From Isochrysis galbana (lineage: Eukaryota > Haptophyta > Isochrysidales > Isochrysidaceae): a stretch of DNA of 64,000 nt. How positions within the stretch are numbered: position 1 is the first letter of the stretch; every line of letters starts with the position of its first letter. The stretch spans positions 3,363,070 through 3,427,069 of the forward strand of contig CM030934.1 of assembly GCA_018136815.1 (NCBI GenBank), given 5' to 3'. Positions 47,641-59,568 of this stretch are shown piece after piece. The translations under genes were made by a program, and so were the position numbers. The notes beneath the pieces were generated by a model, which saw only the letters and a program-made list of their open reading frames with translations, did no database searches and had not been told where the DNA came from.

Positions 47641-48348
47641 AAAGGGAGCCTCTCCGCGCCGCACGCTCTACCCTTAGAGCGCGCCCCCTTTCCGCGCCCT
47701 GTCTCCCCTCCCCTTCCGCCGCGCGTTCTATCTTTAGAGCTTGTCTCCCCAACACCCCGTTCCTCTCCTCTCCTCCCGCCCCGAGTTCCCGCGCACGCAA
47801 CTCACAGCCGGGATTCCTTCCTTCCGTTCCCTTGTCCCTTGTATCCTCCCGACGTTCCCTTGTTTCCTTGGCCAGAGAGGACCGGAGAGTTCCCGCGCCT
47901 CGCCGCCTCCCACAGACACTCCAGCGCCCGCGCCCTCCCCGCTCCATTATTAGTTTTTCCTCTGTTCCTGGGAAGACAAATATCGAGGGGAGGGGGCAGT
48001 GCCCCCACCCCCCGGTATCACTCGGACACCTGGCCCGTCAGGCATGGCGGGATTTCGGGACGGAAAAGTTATGTCCAATTAGCTAGTGGGGTTGGCTAGG
48101 ATATAACATTGATTATTATTATTATTATTATTATTTATTTGCATGTGTTCCTACGGCCTACGGGTTTTATGCTGAAAGGTCTGAAAGACGCGTTATGAAA
48201 GCGCGCGGCGCGATGTGTCCACCGTGTATATATATTAAAAGCCGACAATGGGGTGTTTGTGTTTGTGAATATTGTTGTATAAATGACTATGGACATTTGA
48301 TGGCTCCATTTGATTGTGATGTCCCATATGTGACGGAACGACACCTTC
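47641..48348. other. Intergenic with an ATT microsatellite
   Basis: It includes a pyrimidine-rich segment with a duplicated 'tagagcgcgccccctttccg' / 'tagagcttgtctccc' theme and (ATT)n at 48112-48136. No gene is recognised. Confidence 0.4.
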
Positions 48349-48680
48349 GCGGCACGAGCTGTAAGGGCCGTTCTGCTTCTCGACGAGAGGTCCTCCCCCC
48401 CCCCCCCCCCCAGGTGTTTTCCCCGGTGAGTCGCCCGACGCCCGACGTAGGTTGGCCCGCCTCACTTGGTTTTGGTTTCCCCCCATTGCCATTGCTGTAA
48501 CTTGTGGGGAGTTATAATGGGAGCCGGGGGTTTGCGAGGGGGGAGATTTGAAGGGATGCATATGTGTATGTGTCTCTGCCACCACTTCAAGGCGTGCGGG
48601 CAGGTGCGCTGAGAGGTCGTCGTGATAGCGTACCGGGCGCTAGTGGTAGTAGTGGTACTAACGCTCTCAGTTGTTTTATT
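48349..48680 (+). repeat. Dispersed repeat, copy 2 (pair with 356-655)
   Basis: Same orientation and order as copy 1: 'gcacgagctgtaagggc', C-run, 'taacttgtggggagttataa', 'gatttgaagggatgcatatg', 'ttcaaggcgtgcgggcag' and 'taacgctctcagttgtttta'. Confidence 0.85.
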
Positions 48681-48997
48681 ATTATAGGTGAGGCTGGGAC
48701 CTGGCCTTGGCCTCTCCTGCCTCACCCTCGCTGGCTCCCGCGCCCTTGCAGGTCGACTGGAGCTGGCTGAGGGCTCCTAATTAGGGGGGCCCAAGGGGGG
48801 GAGGAGGGGTTGGTCAGAGCGATGGGCTGGCCACTGGCCACGTCAGGCCAGGGCGTGCGATCCAGGCGAGCTTGTGGACTCGCATCGGCTTCCCATAAGG
48901 CATGCCAGGAGGGTGGGTGGTTCCTCCACTATAGCAGGGGAGGAGTGGAGAGAGGGAGGGGCTCATGCCCCCCCATGGTTGAAGTATAAACTTAGTT
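48681..48997 (-). repeat. Hairpin-headed SINE-like repeat, diverged (minus)
   Basis: It contains 'ggcatgccaggagggtgggt', 'ggttcctcc', 'ggggaggagtggagagaggg' and ends 'gaagtataaacttagttg', so the hairpin is reduced on one side. Its upstream end resembles the segment at 15236-15310 ('ggcctctcctgcctcaccct'). Confidence 0.75.
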
Positions 48998-49081
48998 GTA
49001 CGTACACGTGCACATGTGGCCGCACGCCGTCACCTAGGCCACATGTAGATCCCGGAGCTCGTGATCATTGGCAAACTTTCA

Positions 49082-49326
49082 GCATCAAAGCGCCCAAGTG
49101 CGAGCGTGCAGTCACGCGAACACCGGCCAACATGCAAAATAATATGTACGCCTCCAGGATGAGATCTCGGAGCATCAACATCACGCCCACATACATCGGA
49201 CTCGCTTGCCCTCCCGGCTCGTTACCTACACAAAGCCACGGCTTTGGCCGACACGATCTTGCCCTGCCGCACATGCCCATGTGCCCGTTTCCGCCCAAAG
49301 ATCCCAACACTCAGCACTGGAAATAG
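49082..49326 (+). CDS. Possible terminal exon of an unidentified gene
   Basis: After an acceptor-like 'aactttcag' the plus strand codes about 80 residues to a TAG at 49326, with balanced protein-like composition (INITPTYIGLACPPGSLPTQ, then HMPMCPFPPKDPNTQHWK). No upstream exon was found, the preceding 300 bp being repeat, so the 5' part may have been lost. The opposite strand is also open with a hydrophobic stretch. No family is recognised. Confidence 0.3.
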
Positions 49327-49501
49327 CAAGCTCCGTAAATAAAGTCGGAAGCGCTCCCAGTCCCACATTACAGTGTGCAGCCCGGGGGCTTAGAGCCCGC
49401 GATCGAGAGTGGCACTGCCGTACCGTCGCGCCACAGGAGGGTGGACGGCGCGCGGGGCGGCGGCGCTGCCAATGGTCCGGAAATCGGCTCGAGTGGCGCA
49501 C

Positions 49502-51981
49502 TTACTTCCTGCTGGCAAGCGTTTTGTCGATGAATTCGCGCACCGCAGCAACGTCGTTGGGAAGCGGCGAGACTCGCGTCGGCTTCCCACGCAGGTTGGC
49601 AAGCGCCTCGGGCAGCTCGAGTTTTGCGGCCGACTCCTCACCCACCGCGCGGCCGACTGCTGCGGCGAATTTAGCCCAATGTGCACAGGCAAGAGCCACC
49701 ATCGGCACCTCCTTCTCGGCAGCGTCGGCACGCCGCAGGTAGTGGCGCGCTCCGGCGACGGCAATCGCCGAGTGGGGATCGAGCGTGTATGTGCCGCCTG
49801 TTGCCTCATGCACCTGCGCAATGGTGGCCAGCACCTCGGCATCGTCCACCCGCTCGGAGTCCATCTCGGCACGGCACGCGGCGAGCAGTTCGGGGCTGGG
49901 GGAGAGCGCGCCGTCCGCCTCGAAGCGCTTCATCAGCGCATTGAGCGCGTGCGCGTCATTGCCGCCAGCGTGGAAGAGATAGCGCTCAAAGTTGGATGAG
50001 ATTTGGATGTCCATCGAGGGCGAGAGCGTCTCCTTGACACCCTTCTGTGAGTAGTCGCCCTTTTGGAAGAAGCGGTGCAGGATATCATTCTCGTTGGTGG
50101 CAACGATGAGCTGCTGTACGGGCAGCCCCATCTGCTTGGCGTACCAGCCGGCAAGGATGTCGCCAAAGTTGCCCGTGGGCACCGAGAATGAGACCTTCCG
50201 GCCGGACATCGCAGCGCCAGGCTCTGTCACGCGCAGGTAGGCATGCACGTAGTAGACAGTCTGCGCAAGGATGCGCGCCCAGTTGATTGAGTTCACCGCC
50301 GCAAGCTTGACGCGCTGCCGGAAGGGCGAGTCGGCGAAGAGTGACTTGACGACAGCCTGACAGTCGTCAAACGTGCCCTTCAGTGCGATATTATGGATGT
50401 TTTCGTCAAGCACCGTGATCATCTGCAGCTCCTGCGTTGGCGAGGTGCGACCCTCAGGGTACATCATGAAGACCTCGACGCCGCGCTTTCCGCGCAATCC
50501 ATAGATGGCCGACGAGCCGGTGTCGCCTGAGGTGGCGCCCACGACCGTGATTGTGTGCGGTAGCCCCTCAGCATGCCGCTTCATGAGTAGGTGCTCGAAA
50601 AGGTTGCCTAAGAACTGGAGCGCTACGTCCTTAAAGGCATACGTCGGTCCGTGGTGCAGCTCGAGCACGTGCATCCCGTCAGGCAGCGTCTCGACAGGTG
50701 TGACGGCGCTCGAGCGCCACTGCGGGGGACGGGCGTTGGGCAGGAGGCTTGAGCCGAGCGCGTGAGGCCCCGTCGGCTGTAGGCGCAAGAGGGGAGCGAG
50801 CGGCGTGTGCGGTGAGCGAGCGCGCCTGGTTGCCGTAGGATGCGGAAGTGATGCGGGCGAGGTCGTCTGGAGACATGTCCTCATCAGTCAGATACTTGGA
50901 AATGACCTATGAGGGCGGGCGCCGCAAGGAAGGTTGGGGGAGCATGTGGAGGCACGGCCACTGCTGTATGCGTTGTCAGTGGTCAAGAGCATGCGGTTTG
51001 ACGGCCCCGTCGCATTCAGCCAAACTCACATGCACTCGCCGCCGCCGCTGCGCTAGCCGAGCGCACGCGAAGTGTGGCGTGAGTTGCTCTATGACTCGCC
51101 ACAGCATCAGATGGCCCTCCACGTACCCCGTGCGAGCTCCTCATCGATGCCTCCCTCCATGACCCACTTTCCCACTTCTCCATTTGCGTTATCACCAGCA
51201 TCACTCGCCTGTCACCTTCCATCCCCCACACGGCGCCCTCCACACAAATCTCCCTCTCCATCAACTTGCCATTCATCCCATTTCTCGCCCGCTCTCCCTC
51301 CCTTGCGCTCACTGGCTCCTGCTCCATCGCACTTGTCGGCCAGGAGCCCGCCCAAGCGATTGAGGTGCGTGGGCCCCACCTGCAACATCCGCAGACCTCC
51401 GCAACCCCGAGCTCCTGCCTTCCCTGCCCCCCCACTCTGTCTCGACAGCACCCCACACCCGTTCCTTGCCATCCTGGGGGTCTCATCTGCCCCGTCGGCC
51501 TCACCCATTGGCCCCCTTTCCCGGTCAAACCCTTGCACCGCACCTTATTGGCCAGCTTGTCGAACGGCAGCCCCCTCCAGCTCTCCAGTTCGTCGGGCTC
51601 GAACGTGGGAATCCTCTGAGGCACGAGCAGCCCCCGATCGGTGCCGAGGCCCTGAAGCACCGCCTCCGAGAACGTGAGGTTGCTCTGCCCGCCGCGGGTC
51701 GAGCGGTAGAGGATGCGCTGCTGTGAGGCAGCCGCAGCGAGTGCGCGGACATGGGAAGCGCTGGCCGAGCGCAGGCGAGGGCCGAGCCGGCAGGAGGCGG
51801 GGAGGGAGGTGATGGATGGCGCAGCGGAGCGAGGGAGAGTGGAGAGTGGGCGAGCGAGAGAGGAGAGAGACGAGTGGGGAGAGAGAGAGAGGAGGGGAGA
51901 GAGAGAGAGAAGGGGAGAGAGAGAGAGGCGAGGGCTGCGGGGAGTGGAGAGAAGGCGGGAGAGGGAGGGCGGGGGAAGCAT
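49502..51981 (-). CDS. Threonine synthase (PLP enzyme), organelle-targeted
   Basis: Three exons, 51981-51544, 50906-50826 and 50719-49502, give 578 residues. Threonine synthase converts O-phosphohomoserine and water to threonine and phosphate. Residues about 88-146 (YRSTRGGQSNLTFSEAVLQG, then LGTDRGLLVPQRIP) form the N-terminal domain. HGPTYAFKDVALQ carries the PLP lysine K203. TVVGATSGDTGSSAIYGLRG binds the cofactor phosphate, and NSINWARILAQTVYYVHAYL and SVPTGNFGDILAGWYAKQMG follow, typical of the bacterial/fungal class. The first roughly 87 residues are rich in Ser, Leu, Pro and Arg with no acidic residue, consistent with a transit peptide. Intron 2 (50825-50720) seems to begin with GC (CAG|GCGCGC), because only that join gives the conserved YGNQ-WRSSAVTPVE. 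Intron 1 is 637 bp with a GTGCGG donor. Confidence 0.95.
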
Positions 51982-52411
51982 CGCGCGGCGATGGGTAAGT
52001 AGATGGGAAGTGTGAGAGGTGATGGGGGCGTGCAGGGGGGGAAGGGGGGGAGGGGGGGGGGGGGGGGAGGAGGGAGAGAGGGGAGGAGGGAGGGCAGGGG
52101 GAGAGGCGGGAGAGAGACGGGAGAGAGGCGGGAGAGAGGAGAGGAGGGACCCAGGGTCACCTCGAGATTTATTCAAGGAAAAGAGTGGATATGTGAGAGA
52201 TCACGCCGGGAACCGCGCGGCAGCCATTGGCAGCCGCAGCGGGCGCCACTACCCAACGTCCGCGCTCGCCCGAGGCGTCTATTCTCACTTCGGGGCCCTT
52301 TTATTATTGTACATGGGGGTCCCATCGTTGGAGATGCTGAGGCGCGCGGAGGCTGGCGAGAGAGAGAGAGGGCGAGCGCGCAGAGAGAGCTGCACGTACC
52401 ACCGCGCGCAG

Positions 52412-52628
52412 AGATGTTTTGTATAAATGCCGTCAGTACAAGATACTCAGCGAAAGGTGGGTTCTACCGTTATACCACCGCCCCTGGGAGATGTACTGTA
52501 TAAGTACAAGATACTTACCGCGAGGTGGGTTCTACCGTTATACCACCGCCGCCCCTGAGAATGTATTGTATGAGTACAAGATACTTATACTTACCGCGAG
52601 GTGGGTTCTCATACCGTTGTACCTCTCC
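52412..52628 (+). repeat. Three-copy tandem repeat, unit about 70 bp
   Basis: Each unit contains 'agtacaagatactt', 'cgaggtgggttctaccgtta' and 'taccaccgcccctg' with small indels. It lies in the roughly 1.3-kb interval between the NDUFS5-like gene's end and the threonine synthase start, both on the minus strand. The remainder of that interval (51982-52411 and 52629-53251) is G-rich or unique and shows no gene. Confidence 0.88.
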
Positions 52629-53251
52629 CCATTCTCTCCTTGTGACTCCTCGTGGCGGGCAAGGGGGCGAACGACGCGGCAACAAGAGGCTAAAGAGGCT
52701 AGACGCCAGAGCAAGAGGCCAGGCACAAACGAGGGGCAATCCACGCCGCCACACCGCCCAAACACACACTCTCGCTCCCGTCTTCTTGGCGTATTGACTC
52801 CAATTGATAGAAAAGCCATGTGGAATGTGGAATGCACGGGACATAGTGTACACGCCATCGGTTCTCGAGTCGTGACTGACCTCGTTCGGGCTCGATGCAC
52901 GTCATAAGGGGAAGGTATAGGTTGGAGTCGTAAGCGGCGACTCCCAGGGACTACCGCCATAGAATGGAGAGTGATAGCGCCGCAAGAGATCAAGAGATCC
53001 CAATAGGATACAACGTCGCCACCCTTCCCAAGATGGGCTTGGCAGCGAACCTTTGCCCTCTCTGCATGGTCGGAAACTCCCACAATTATGTCGACCTGGG
53101 ACCAGCCAGGATGACGCTGTGCATCCTGTCTCTACAGCCGCATGCGCCTCCGGAAAACAAGACTTGGAGGACTCACACGTGGGACTTACCGCTGACATGA
53201 GTCGCTATCAACTCCAGAAAAGGCCCACGGGCCGGCAGTTGGCCTGTGAAA

Positions 53252-54349
53252 TCATTTGATGTTCGTGAAGGGTAGATGGAAAGTGCCTGCCTTTTGGTCC
53301 TCCTGTAGAGTGGTCGGCACTGGCTCGCCCTCCTTGAGCTTACGGCTGCGCTCTGCAGCCAGCACATTCAATCGGGTAATCTGCGTGCGGCATGCAAAGA
53401 ATGGTTGTGTCGCTTATGCGCGACGAGCGGCGCGCAAAGGCCGCACCATGCGTCAGCCAGCCGGCAGCTCAACAAGTCCCAAGAGGTGCGATAGTGGGGG
53501 CACCTAGCGCACCTCCTTCTTGTGGTGAAGGCACTCAAAGTAGTCCTCCCTCATCTCCTCGCACTGCGATTTGTCGCCCTTGGCTGCGACGCAATCAGCG
53601 AATTCCTACGAAGCGCGGCGTAGCTACATGATGAGTTTAGATGAAAACTCCTGTGCTTGCGAAGCACACTGGATGATCAGCATCACCGAATGCACGGTTA
53701 CAGATGTGCACAAGCTTTCCCAACCCGCATTCTCGACCGCCACCCTCCACCGCAGAAGATACGGGCAGCCCCCCACCACATGAGCTCCGTGTCTTCGAGG
53801 CTCAGTGAGCCAAGGACGAGAGCACATGAGCGACTCGGCAGCACTGAAGACAGAGAATTGGAGCCGCGGCAGCACGCCCCTCTCGAGCAGCGCATCAACT
53901 CCGGCCGCAGCATGCCGCCCTGCTTCATCGGGAGACGCCTCCGCATTGGGCCTCCTTTCCTGGCCGTGCGTCCCTGCCCCCCCCCCTCTCCCTCTGTCTC
54001 TCTCTCCCACCCTCCCCCATTCCTAGCGTAGAGAGGCCACAGGCAAGCGTCACTTCGCCCACGTCCCACCCCCATCTGCGCATACTCCCATCTCCCACCC
54101 CAATTCCTGCTCACTGACCCCCTCGGTCCCTCTCCCCTCCCACCCCCCTCTCCCCATGCCCCCCCCTTCCCCTCTGCGCGACAACCCCCCCCCCCCTCCC
54201 TCCCCCCCAAGCCCATGCCCACCGACACCCATCCTCGCGTAGCGCCGAGCTCCCTCCCCCGCCCGACCATCCTCACCAGGCCGCGCGCTCACCCTGTACA
54301 CGGGGAAGCACCTGCCGACCGGCTGTCTCGTCCCAAAGCCTGACGCCAT
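53252..54349 (-). CDS. Complex I twin-CX9C subunit, NDUFS5-like (92 aa)
   Basis: Three small exons, 54349-54293, 53605-53513 and 53380-53252, join at phase 0 (donors GTGAGC and GTGCGC) to MASGFGTRQPVGRCFPVYR, EFADCVAAKGDKSQCEEMRE, DYFECLHHKKE and a 42-residue tail. The four cysteines C14, C24, C34 and C44 form two CX9C motifs, the signature of CHCH proteins oxidised in the mitochondrial intermembrane space. The start MASGFG and the motif REDYxECLHHxKE are characteristic of NDUFS5 (the 15-kDa subunit of NADH dehydrogenase). The protein would be an accessory subunit of respiratory complex I. The usual length is about 80-110 residues. Intron 1 is 687 bp, far longer than the coding part. Confidence 0.9.
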
Positions 54350-54389
54350 CGCCGGCCCGCGCCGCCGCAGCACCCCCCCAGGCTTCTGG

Positions 54390-55098
<709 letters not shown>

Positions 55099-56368
55099 CC
55101 TCGGTGTGCAGCCAACTCCTAGCACTCTTCTCTAGTCCTTCCCCTCAGTATCTCTGGCCAACAACGGGGGCCCGCCCCCCCCCCCCCCCCCCAAAGGTAC
55201 TACTCCGCCATGCATGGGCATCGTCAGAGTTTTATTGTTGTGTTAGTATAACCTTAGTGCTGCGGGACCGTAGCCCTTCGACGGCAACGGAGCCCCTACC
55301 CCGCGATGGGGGTGTGCGCGGTTGGCGCATGGCTCGTCCGGTGTATGTGGCTAGGAGTGCTAGCTAACAAGATGTCATACGACGCTATAAGTTGTAACCT
55401 GGTACCCCCGCCCAGAGGTCACCGCAATCTCCATGATACCAGCGCGCGCGTCGACACTCAAGGGCGCAACACATCATCGAATGGACTCGACAAATTCGAT
55501 GAAAATCTTTCCTTCGAATTTGTGGCCGCCGAGCGGGCCACACGTTCCCACAACTGGTGGGACCTGGACAATATGGTCAGTCTACACAAATTCTTCAGTG
55601 GTGGCCGATGCCAGATCCGCAAGCATTCACCAGTTCAAGGGTCAAGGGTGGGAAGGACACTTTACCACATCGAATCACTCCAAGCACCCCTCAGCTCTTA
55701 CTTCTACGGCTGTGGGGGTCGCGCGACGGAGGCAACGGCCGTTCGCTCTGCACCACGGCGCCGGGCAGGACAATCCTCGTCGAATCCCCCCGGACGCCAT
55801 CACGCGGAAAGGTGTCGTATTCCATACGAGGACAGACTTTTACTTTTAGCCGGCGAGCTATTTTAACTCTCAAGGTCTCGTTGATGGGTACATCGTCTCT
55901 TCTCCTACTTTCGCTTGATGACATCAAACGTTCCACGAATGTCGTCCGTCTTCTGTTGTACCTCGGTCGCAGCTCCCCCAGCGAGGTCTGCCCTCGTTGT
56001 GCCGTCCCCTCTGTCGTATGTCCGTGCGCTGCTAAGTTGCCTTGGTGCCGACGCTCGGTCGTCCGTCCAAGTGTGGTTAGTTTTCGCCCCGTTTGGTTTA
56101 GTTTGTCTGTCTCTGTTGGTCAGCAACTTTTTGAGTCCCCGCGTTGTAGCCCCTCGTGTCTACCTTGGACCTAAGAAGCTCTCATTCTCATTCTCTCTCT
56201 CTCCCCCTAGCTCGCTAGCTAGCCTCGTCTCTACTCTCCGACGCCACGCGTCGCAATCCTCCGAACCTCCGTCTACCTCTTCGCTCGAAGCGCTCGATGG
56301 CAGACAATGACAACTACTCCTACCATGACGGCGGCGCGCGGCGCGCTGTATGGGGACAGGGAGCCTTG
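55099..56368. other. Intergenic, unassigned
   Basis: A C-run at 55175-55191 is followed by unique sequence. A minus-strand frame (55936-55691) has VPINETLRVKIARRLKVKV and the plus strand is open over 55306-55866. Neither gives a known family. This may be decayed transposon DNA. Confidence 0.35.
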
Positions 56369-56500
56369 GGGCCAAAACCCCCGTCTGTTAATCGATTAAT
56401 AGAGGGAGTTTCTCGATAACCCCATATCGATTAATAGGTTGGGCGCCAAAACCCCCTATTAATTGGGTATTAATCTATTAATAGACTAATAGGTTTAACC
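56369..56500. repeat. ATTAATAG-rich imperfect tandem repeat
   Basis: Two related blocks start 'gccaaaacccc' (56371 and 56446) and contain 'atcgattaatag', 'tatcgattaatagg' and 'tattaatctattaatagact'. It is an AT-rich island in GC-rich surroundings with several short palindromes (TCGATTAATCGA-like). Confidence 0.75.
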
Positions 56501-56831
56501 GAGCCCTAGCCTTGCACCACCTCTGCCTCCTCTGCATTGCACAAGGGGCACAGCCAGTGCCGCTGCGTCTCTCCCCCCACCTCGCGCTCAACGCACACAA
56601 CGTACAACTCATCCTGGGAGGGAAGATGGGGCTCGGGGATCGAATCCTCGCTCCTCGCCACCCCCCTCCGCCCCGGGGATGCTGCCAGGCTTGCCGAAGC
56701 GTCCTGGGTCATACCCAGTGCCATGCAGGGCCATCGTGAGCCCCAGAGCCAGCCACCCCCCGGCGGCGGCCACGCCCGCCACCCGTCGCTTTCGTGTAAT
56801 ACCGGGGTGGGCCCGCTCACCCGCGGACCAC
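56501..56831. other. Intergenic, GC-rich, possibly repeat-derived
   Basis: No gene is recognised. Words such as 'catgcagggccatcg' and 'ggcgggcc' recall the SINE-like repeat, but I could not align it convincingly. Confidence 0.35.
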
Positions 56832-56915
56832 CTTAAGGTTGGGTATTAGGGAGGTCCATAAGCACGCTGCCTCACGCCGCACACGTAGCGGGAATTTTTA
56901 AGAAGATTTTTTTTA
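56832..56915 (+). mobile_element. LINE family A extreme 3' tail, solo (plus)
   Basis: It reads 'ggttgggtattagggaggtc', 'ctgcctcacgccgcacacgt' and 'agcgggaatttttaagaaga' with a T-run. It is nearly identical to the last 80 bp of the copy ending at 63102. Confidence 0.85.
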
Positions 56916-57171
56916 GCAGTAGTAGCCTGACACTTCTTAGGGTTTTGTTTGCCTCCTCCCCCCCTTCCGCCCTCCCCACCTTCCCCTCTTCTTTACCATT
57001 GAACCCTCCTCCACTCTCCCCCGCCCCCCGCCCTCCCCTCCACCCCTAGCAGATGATGCAGACCTAAGAGCCTAACCCGAGAAGCACCTACAACCGCTGT
57101 TTCAGACCCGCATCTCCCAAGGCGATAGAAGCGGCATGAAGGAGGAGGGCAATTTTCGTTTTCGAGCCGGA

Positions 57172-58254
57172 TCACCGTGCACGTCGTCCCAACGGGAGCG
57201 CCTTGCGCACCAGCCTGACAACACTCCGCTTCACGACGATGAAGAAGGATGATCTCTGACGGCGTTGCATGCGAACAGCATTCTCGAGCATAGCATCGAT
57301 TTCCTCGGAGAAAAAGAAGGACATGGACAAATCTTGGTCCACATAGGCACCAGCGTCCAAGAGGACACGGACACACTGGTCGGCATCCTTGTAGCACGCC
57401 ACTTTCAGCAGCGTCACATCGTTGCCCTGTACCAGGGGTTGGTTCACATCGAGTCCGTAGGAGATAAGGGCCAGCAGGCTCTCGGGGTCATTCTCAAGGA
57501 TGGAGACTAAGGCGGGATTCGTGTTGTCGCCTGAGGGATTGGGCGACGCCCCCAGCTCGACCAGAGTCTTCATGAGAGAGAAGTCCTTGTGACGGACGGC
57601 TATCATGAGAGGGCTCGTTTTGGAGCTGTGCTCGGCGTTGAGATTGCCACCCGCCTCGACATACCTCCGGATGCGCCACTCGTTGTCATACATGCCATGA
57701 GTATAGCAGAAGTGCATGAGGGGTGAGATATTCTGTGTACGGATGTCCTCCCATTCGACATCGAGAATGCAGCCGTAAACTCGCCTCCACGACGCGCCAT
57801 CCGCGAGTGCACGGGCTACAATCTCAGAGTATCCAAGTTCGCACGCCAGAAACAGCAGCGCTTCAGGGCTCAGACGCGTCGACAAACACTCCAGCTCATG
57901 GCTGTTTAGACGCCACAGAGAGTTGAGAATCTGCAGCTGCTTGAGCGACTCGGGTTGTGATGGGATGGAGTCCATGAGCAAGCGACCGACCACAACTACA
58001 CCGAGTGCAGGAAGATGGGGGACCAACTTGGACAATGGGTCGAGTCCCACCGACCCGCGGACCACCAGGTGCCTGAGGCCCTTGAAGTTCTTCAGACGGG
58101 GATCCAGGTCTTCAACCTCGAGTTTGAGCACAGAGCTGGCAAAGCGTATTCCAAAGGAGGAGGATGTCCCGAGAAGGTTGAAGATGTCCTCGGCGCACAG
58201 GTGGTCGGCCACTGCCGAGAGGCACAAGTCGTCTAGGTTCTCCAAGGACACCAT
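57172..58254 (-). CDS. F-box-like / ankyrin-repeat protein (360 aa)
   Basis: A single exon starts at the ATG at 58254 and ends at 57172. Residues 1-40 (MVSLENLDDLCLSAVADHLC, then AEDIFNLLGTSSSFGIRF) resemble an F-box. Residues about 65-110 have a short leucine-rich stretch (LRHLVVRGSVGLDPLSKLVP). From about 130 to 325 there are ankyrin-like units, for example SPLMIAVRHKDFSLMKTLVE with LGASPN and TLLKVACYKDADQCVRVLLD with AGAYVD. The C-terminus is basic. Proteins of this layout recruit substrates to SCF-type ubiquitin ligases, and here the substrate is unknown. Upstream in-frame sequence to 58437 codes His/Pro repeats from a GGGGTG tract and is probably 5' UTR. Confidence 0.8.
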   Translation of the reverse strand: MVSLENLDDLCLSAVADHLCAEDIFNLLGTSSSFGIRFASSVLKLEVEDLDPRLKNFKGLRHLVVRGSVGLDPLSKLVPHLPALGVVVVGRLLMDSIPSQPESLKQLQILNSLWRLNSHELECLSTRLSPEALLFLACELGYSEIVARALADGASWRRVYGCILDVEWEDIRTQNISPLMHFCYTHGMYDNEWRIRRYVEAGGNLNAEHSSKTSPLMIAVRHKDFSLMKTLVELGASPNPSGDNTNPALVSILENDPESLLALISYGLDVNQPLVQGNDVTLLKVACYKDADQCVRVLLDAGAYVDQDLSMSFFFSEEIDAMLENAVRMQRRQRSSFFIVVKRSVVRLVRKALPLGRRAR

Positions 58255-59089
58255 GCCGCTCCCACCTAAGGGGAGTCGGGGGAGGAGAAAGGGCGGGGGG
58301 TTGGGGTGGGGGTGGGGGTGGGGGTGGGGTCTCTCCCGCCGATGCGGTCGGAGGGGAGAGAAAGCGGTCACATCCCGCACGGGTGGGTTTTCTAGTATAA
58401 ACCTCAGCCTTTTTACCCTCGTATATGCCAAGTGCAAGTCCTCCAGGAGGACGGTCCATGCGTCTTAGGTACATATTGCTATATTTAGAGGCAGTAGGGC
58501 CCCTGGTTTTAGGCCCCCTACCGGCTTGGGCTTGGGTACCAGTACCTATCATAAATTCGTCAATAATTTGGCCCCGGCCAGCCGGCCAGAGCCAGAGTTT
58601 CGTAGTTTCGTAGGCCCAGGCCAGAATATTTAAAGATTTTTCTACATATTTGGGCAGATTTTTGGCCCTACAATCTGCGGCATATTTGGGTGCCCAAATT
58701 GCCCTCCCCCAACATATGTACGGTTATAGACCATCTGTACTACATATTTGGGCACATATTTCATGTTATTTAGCTATTTATATTTATATTTATATTCATA
58801 TTGCATATTCATATTGCACTATGCCACGCAAGTGATTTTGGCGCGAGGCATCTCTTGGCTCGAGACGCGGCGGAGGCGCGAGGCGCGCAGCGTAGTGCAA
58901 AGCAAGCCGACACCTGGTGACGTATAAAAGAACGCTTTTTAATTGAATAATTCCGACGATCAAGCGATCAACCCGGTGTCGTGCTCGCTCTCCGCTCTCT
59001 CCCTCCTCACTCCCCGCCCTCCCCCTCTTTCTCTACTCACGAACCACATGGCCATGAACGGCGATTGCACCGAGCGCAACGACAACGAT
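58255..59089. other. Intergenic, 5' flank of the F-box gene, then AT-richer sequence
   Basis: A (GGGGTG)n tract at 58300-58326 is followed by AT-richer sequence containing repeated 'atatttgggca' (58646, 58684, 58744) and (ATATTT)n near 58780. No gene is recognised. Confidence 0.45.
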
Positions 59090-59302
59090 CCCATCGCGCG
59101 CTTCGACGCAAGCAACGAGTGCGAGTCCTCGGTGCCCTCAGTCAGAGCTCGACGACTACGCCGACGACTACGCCGACGACTTCAAGGTGGGCGACAAGAT
59201 CGTGCACACACACTTGGGCTCAGGCGTCGTCATCGCCCTCGGCGCCGGCACCCTTTTTGGCGAGCTTTACACATGCATTATTGATTGCACACTCTGCCCC
59301 TA
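59090..59302 (+). pseudogene. Possible fragment: short VGDKIVHTHLGSGVV domain
   Basis: One plus frame reads DDYADDYADDFKVGDKIVHT, then HLGSGVVIALGAGTLFGELY, ending in a stop at 59302. It is preceded by a stop and no usable ATG, while an ATG at 59048-59056 opens a different frame (MAMNGDCTERNDNDP). Either a small intron or a frameshift separates them. The protein family is not recognised. Confidence 0.3.
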
Positions 59303-59568
59303 GACCCTCTCCTAGGTTATTGATTATTGATTGGTATTTTGTATGTTGTGTTTGCAAGTTTTTTTATCAACATATTATCGCGGTGGTGCCCATGAGGCAA
59401 CCACCGCGGCTTGGGCGAGGCAGAGCGCCATCGCCGATCGCATCGCCAATCGTATATCGCCGGATAAGATTCTTACTACATTCACGCGCACGCACATTCA
59501 CACAAACGCACCAAGTAGACTCTGCAAATCTGATGGGTGTATGTCCATACCCAAGAGCACCGACCGCG

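Noticed and set aside
49226-50765. Plus-strand frames opposite threonine synthase
   Set aside because: The minus strand encodes an unmistakable threonine synthase; the opposite frames have no domain.
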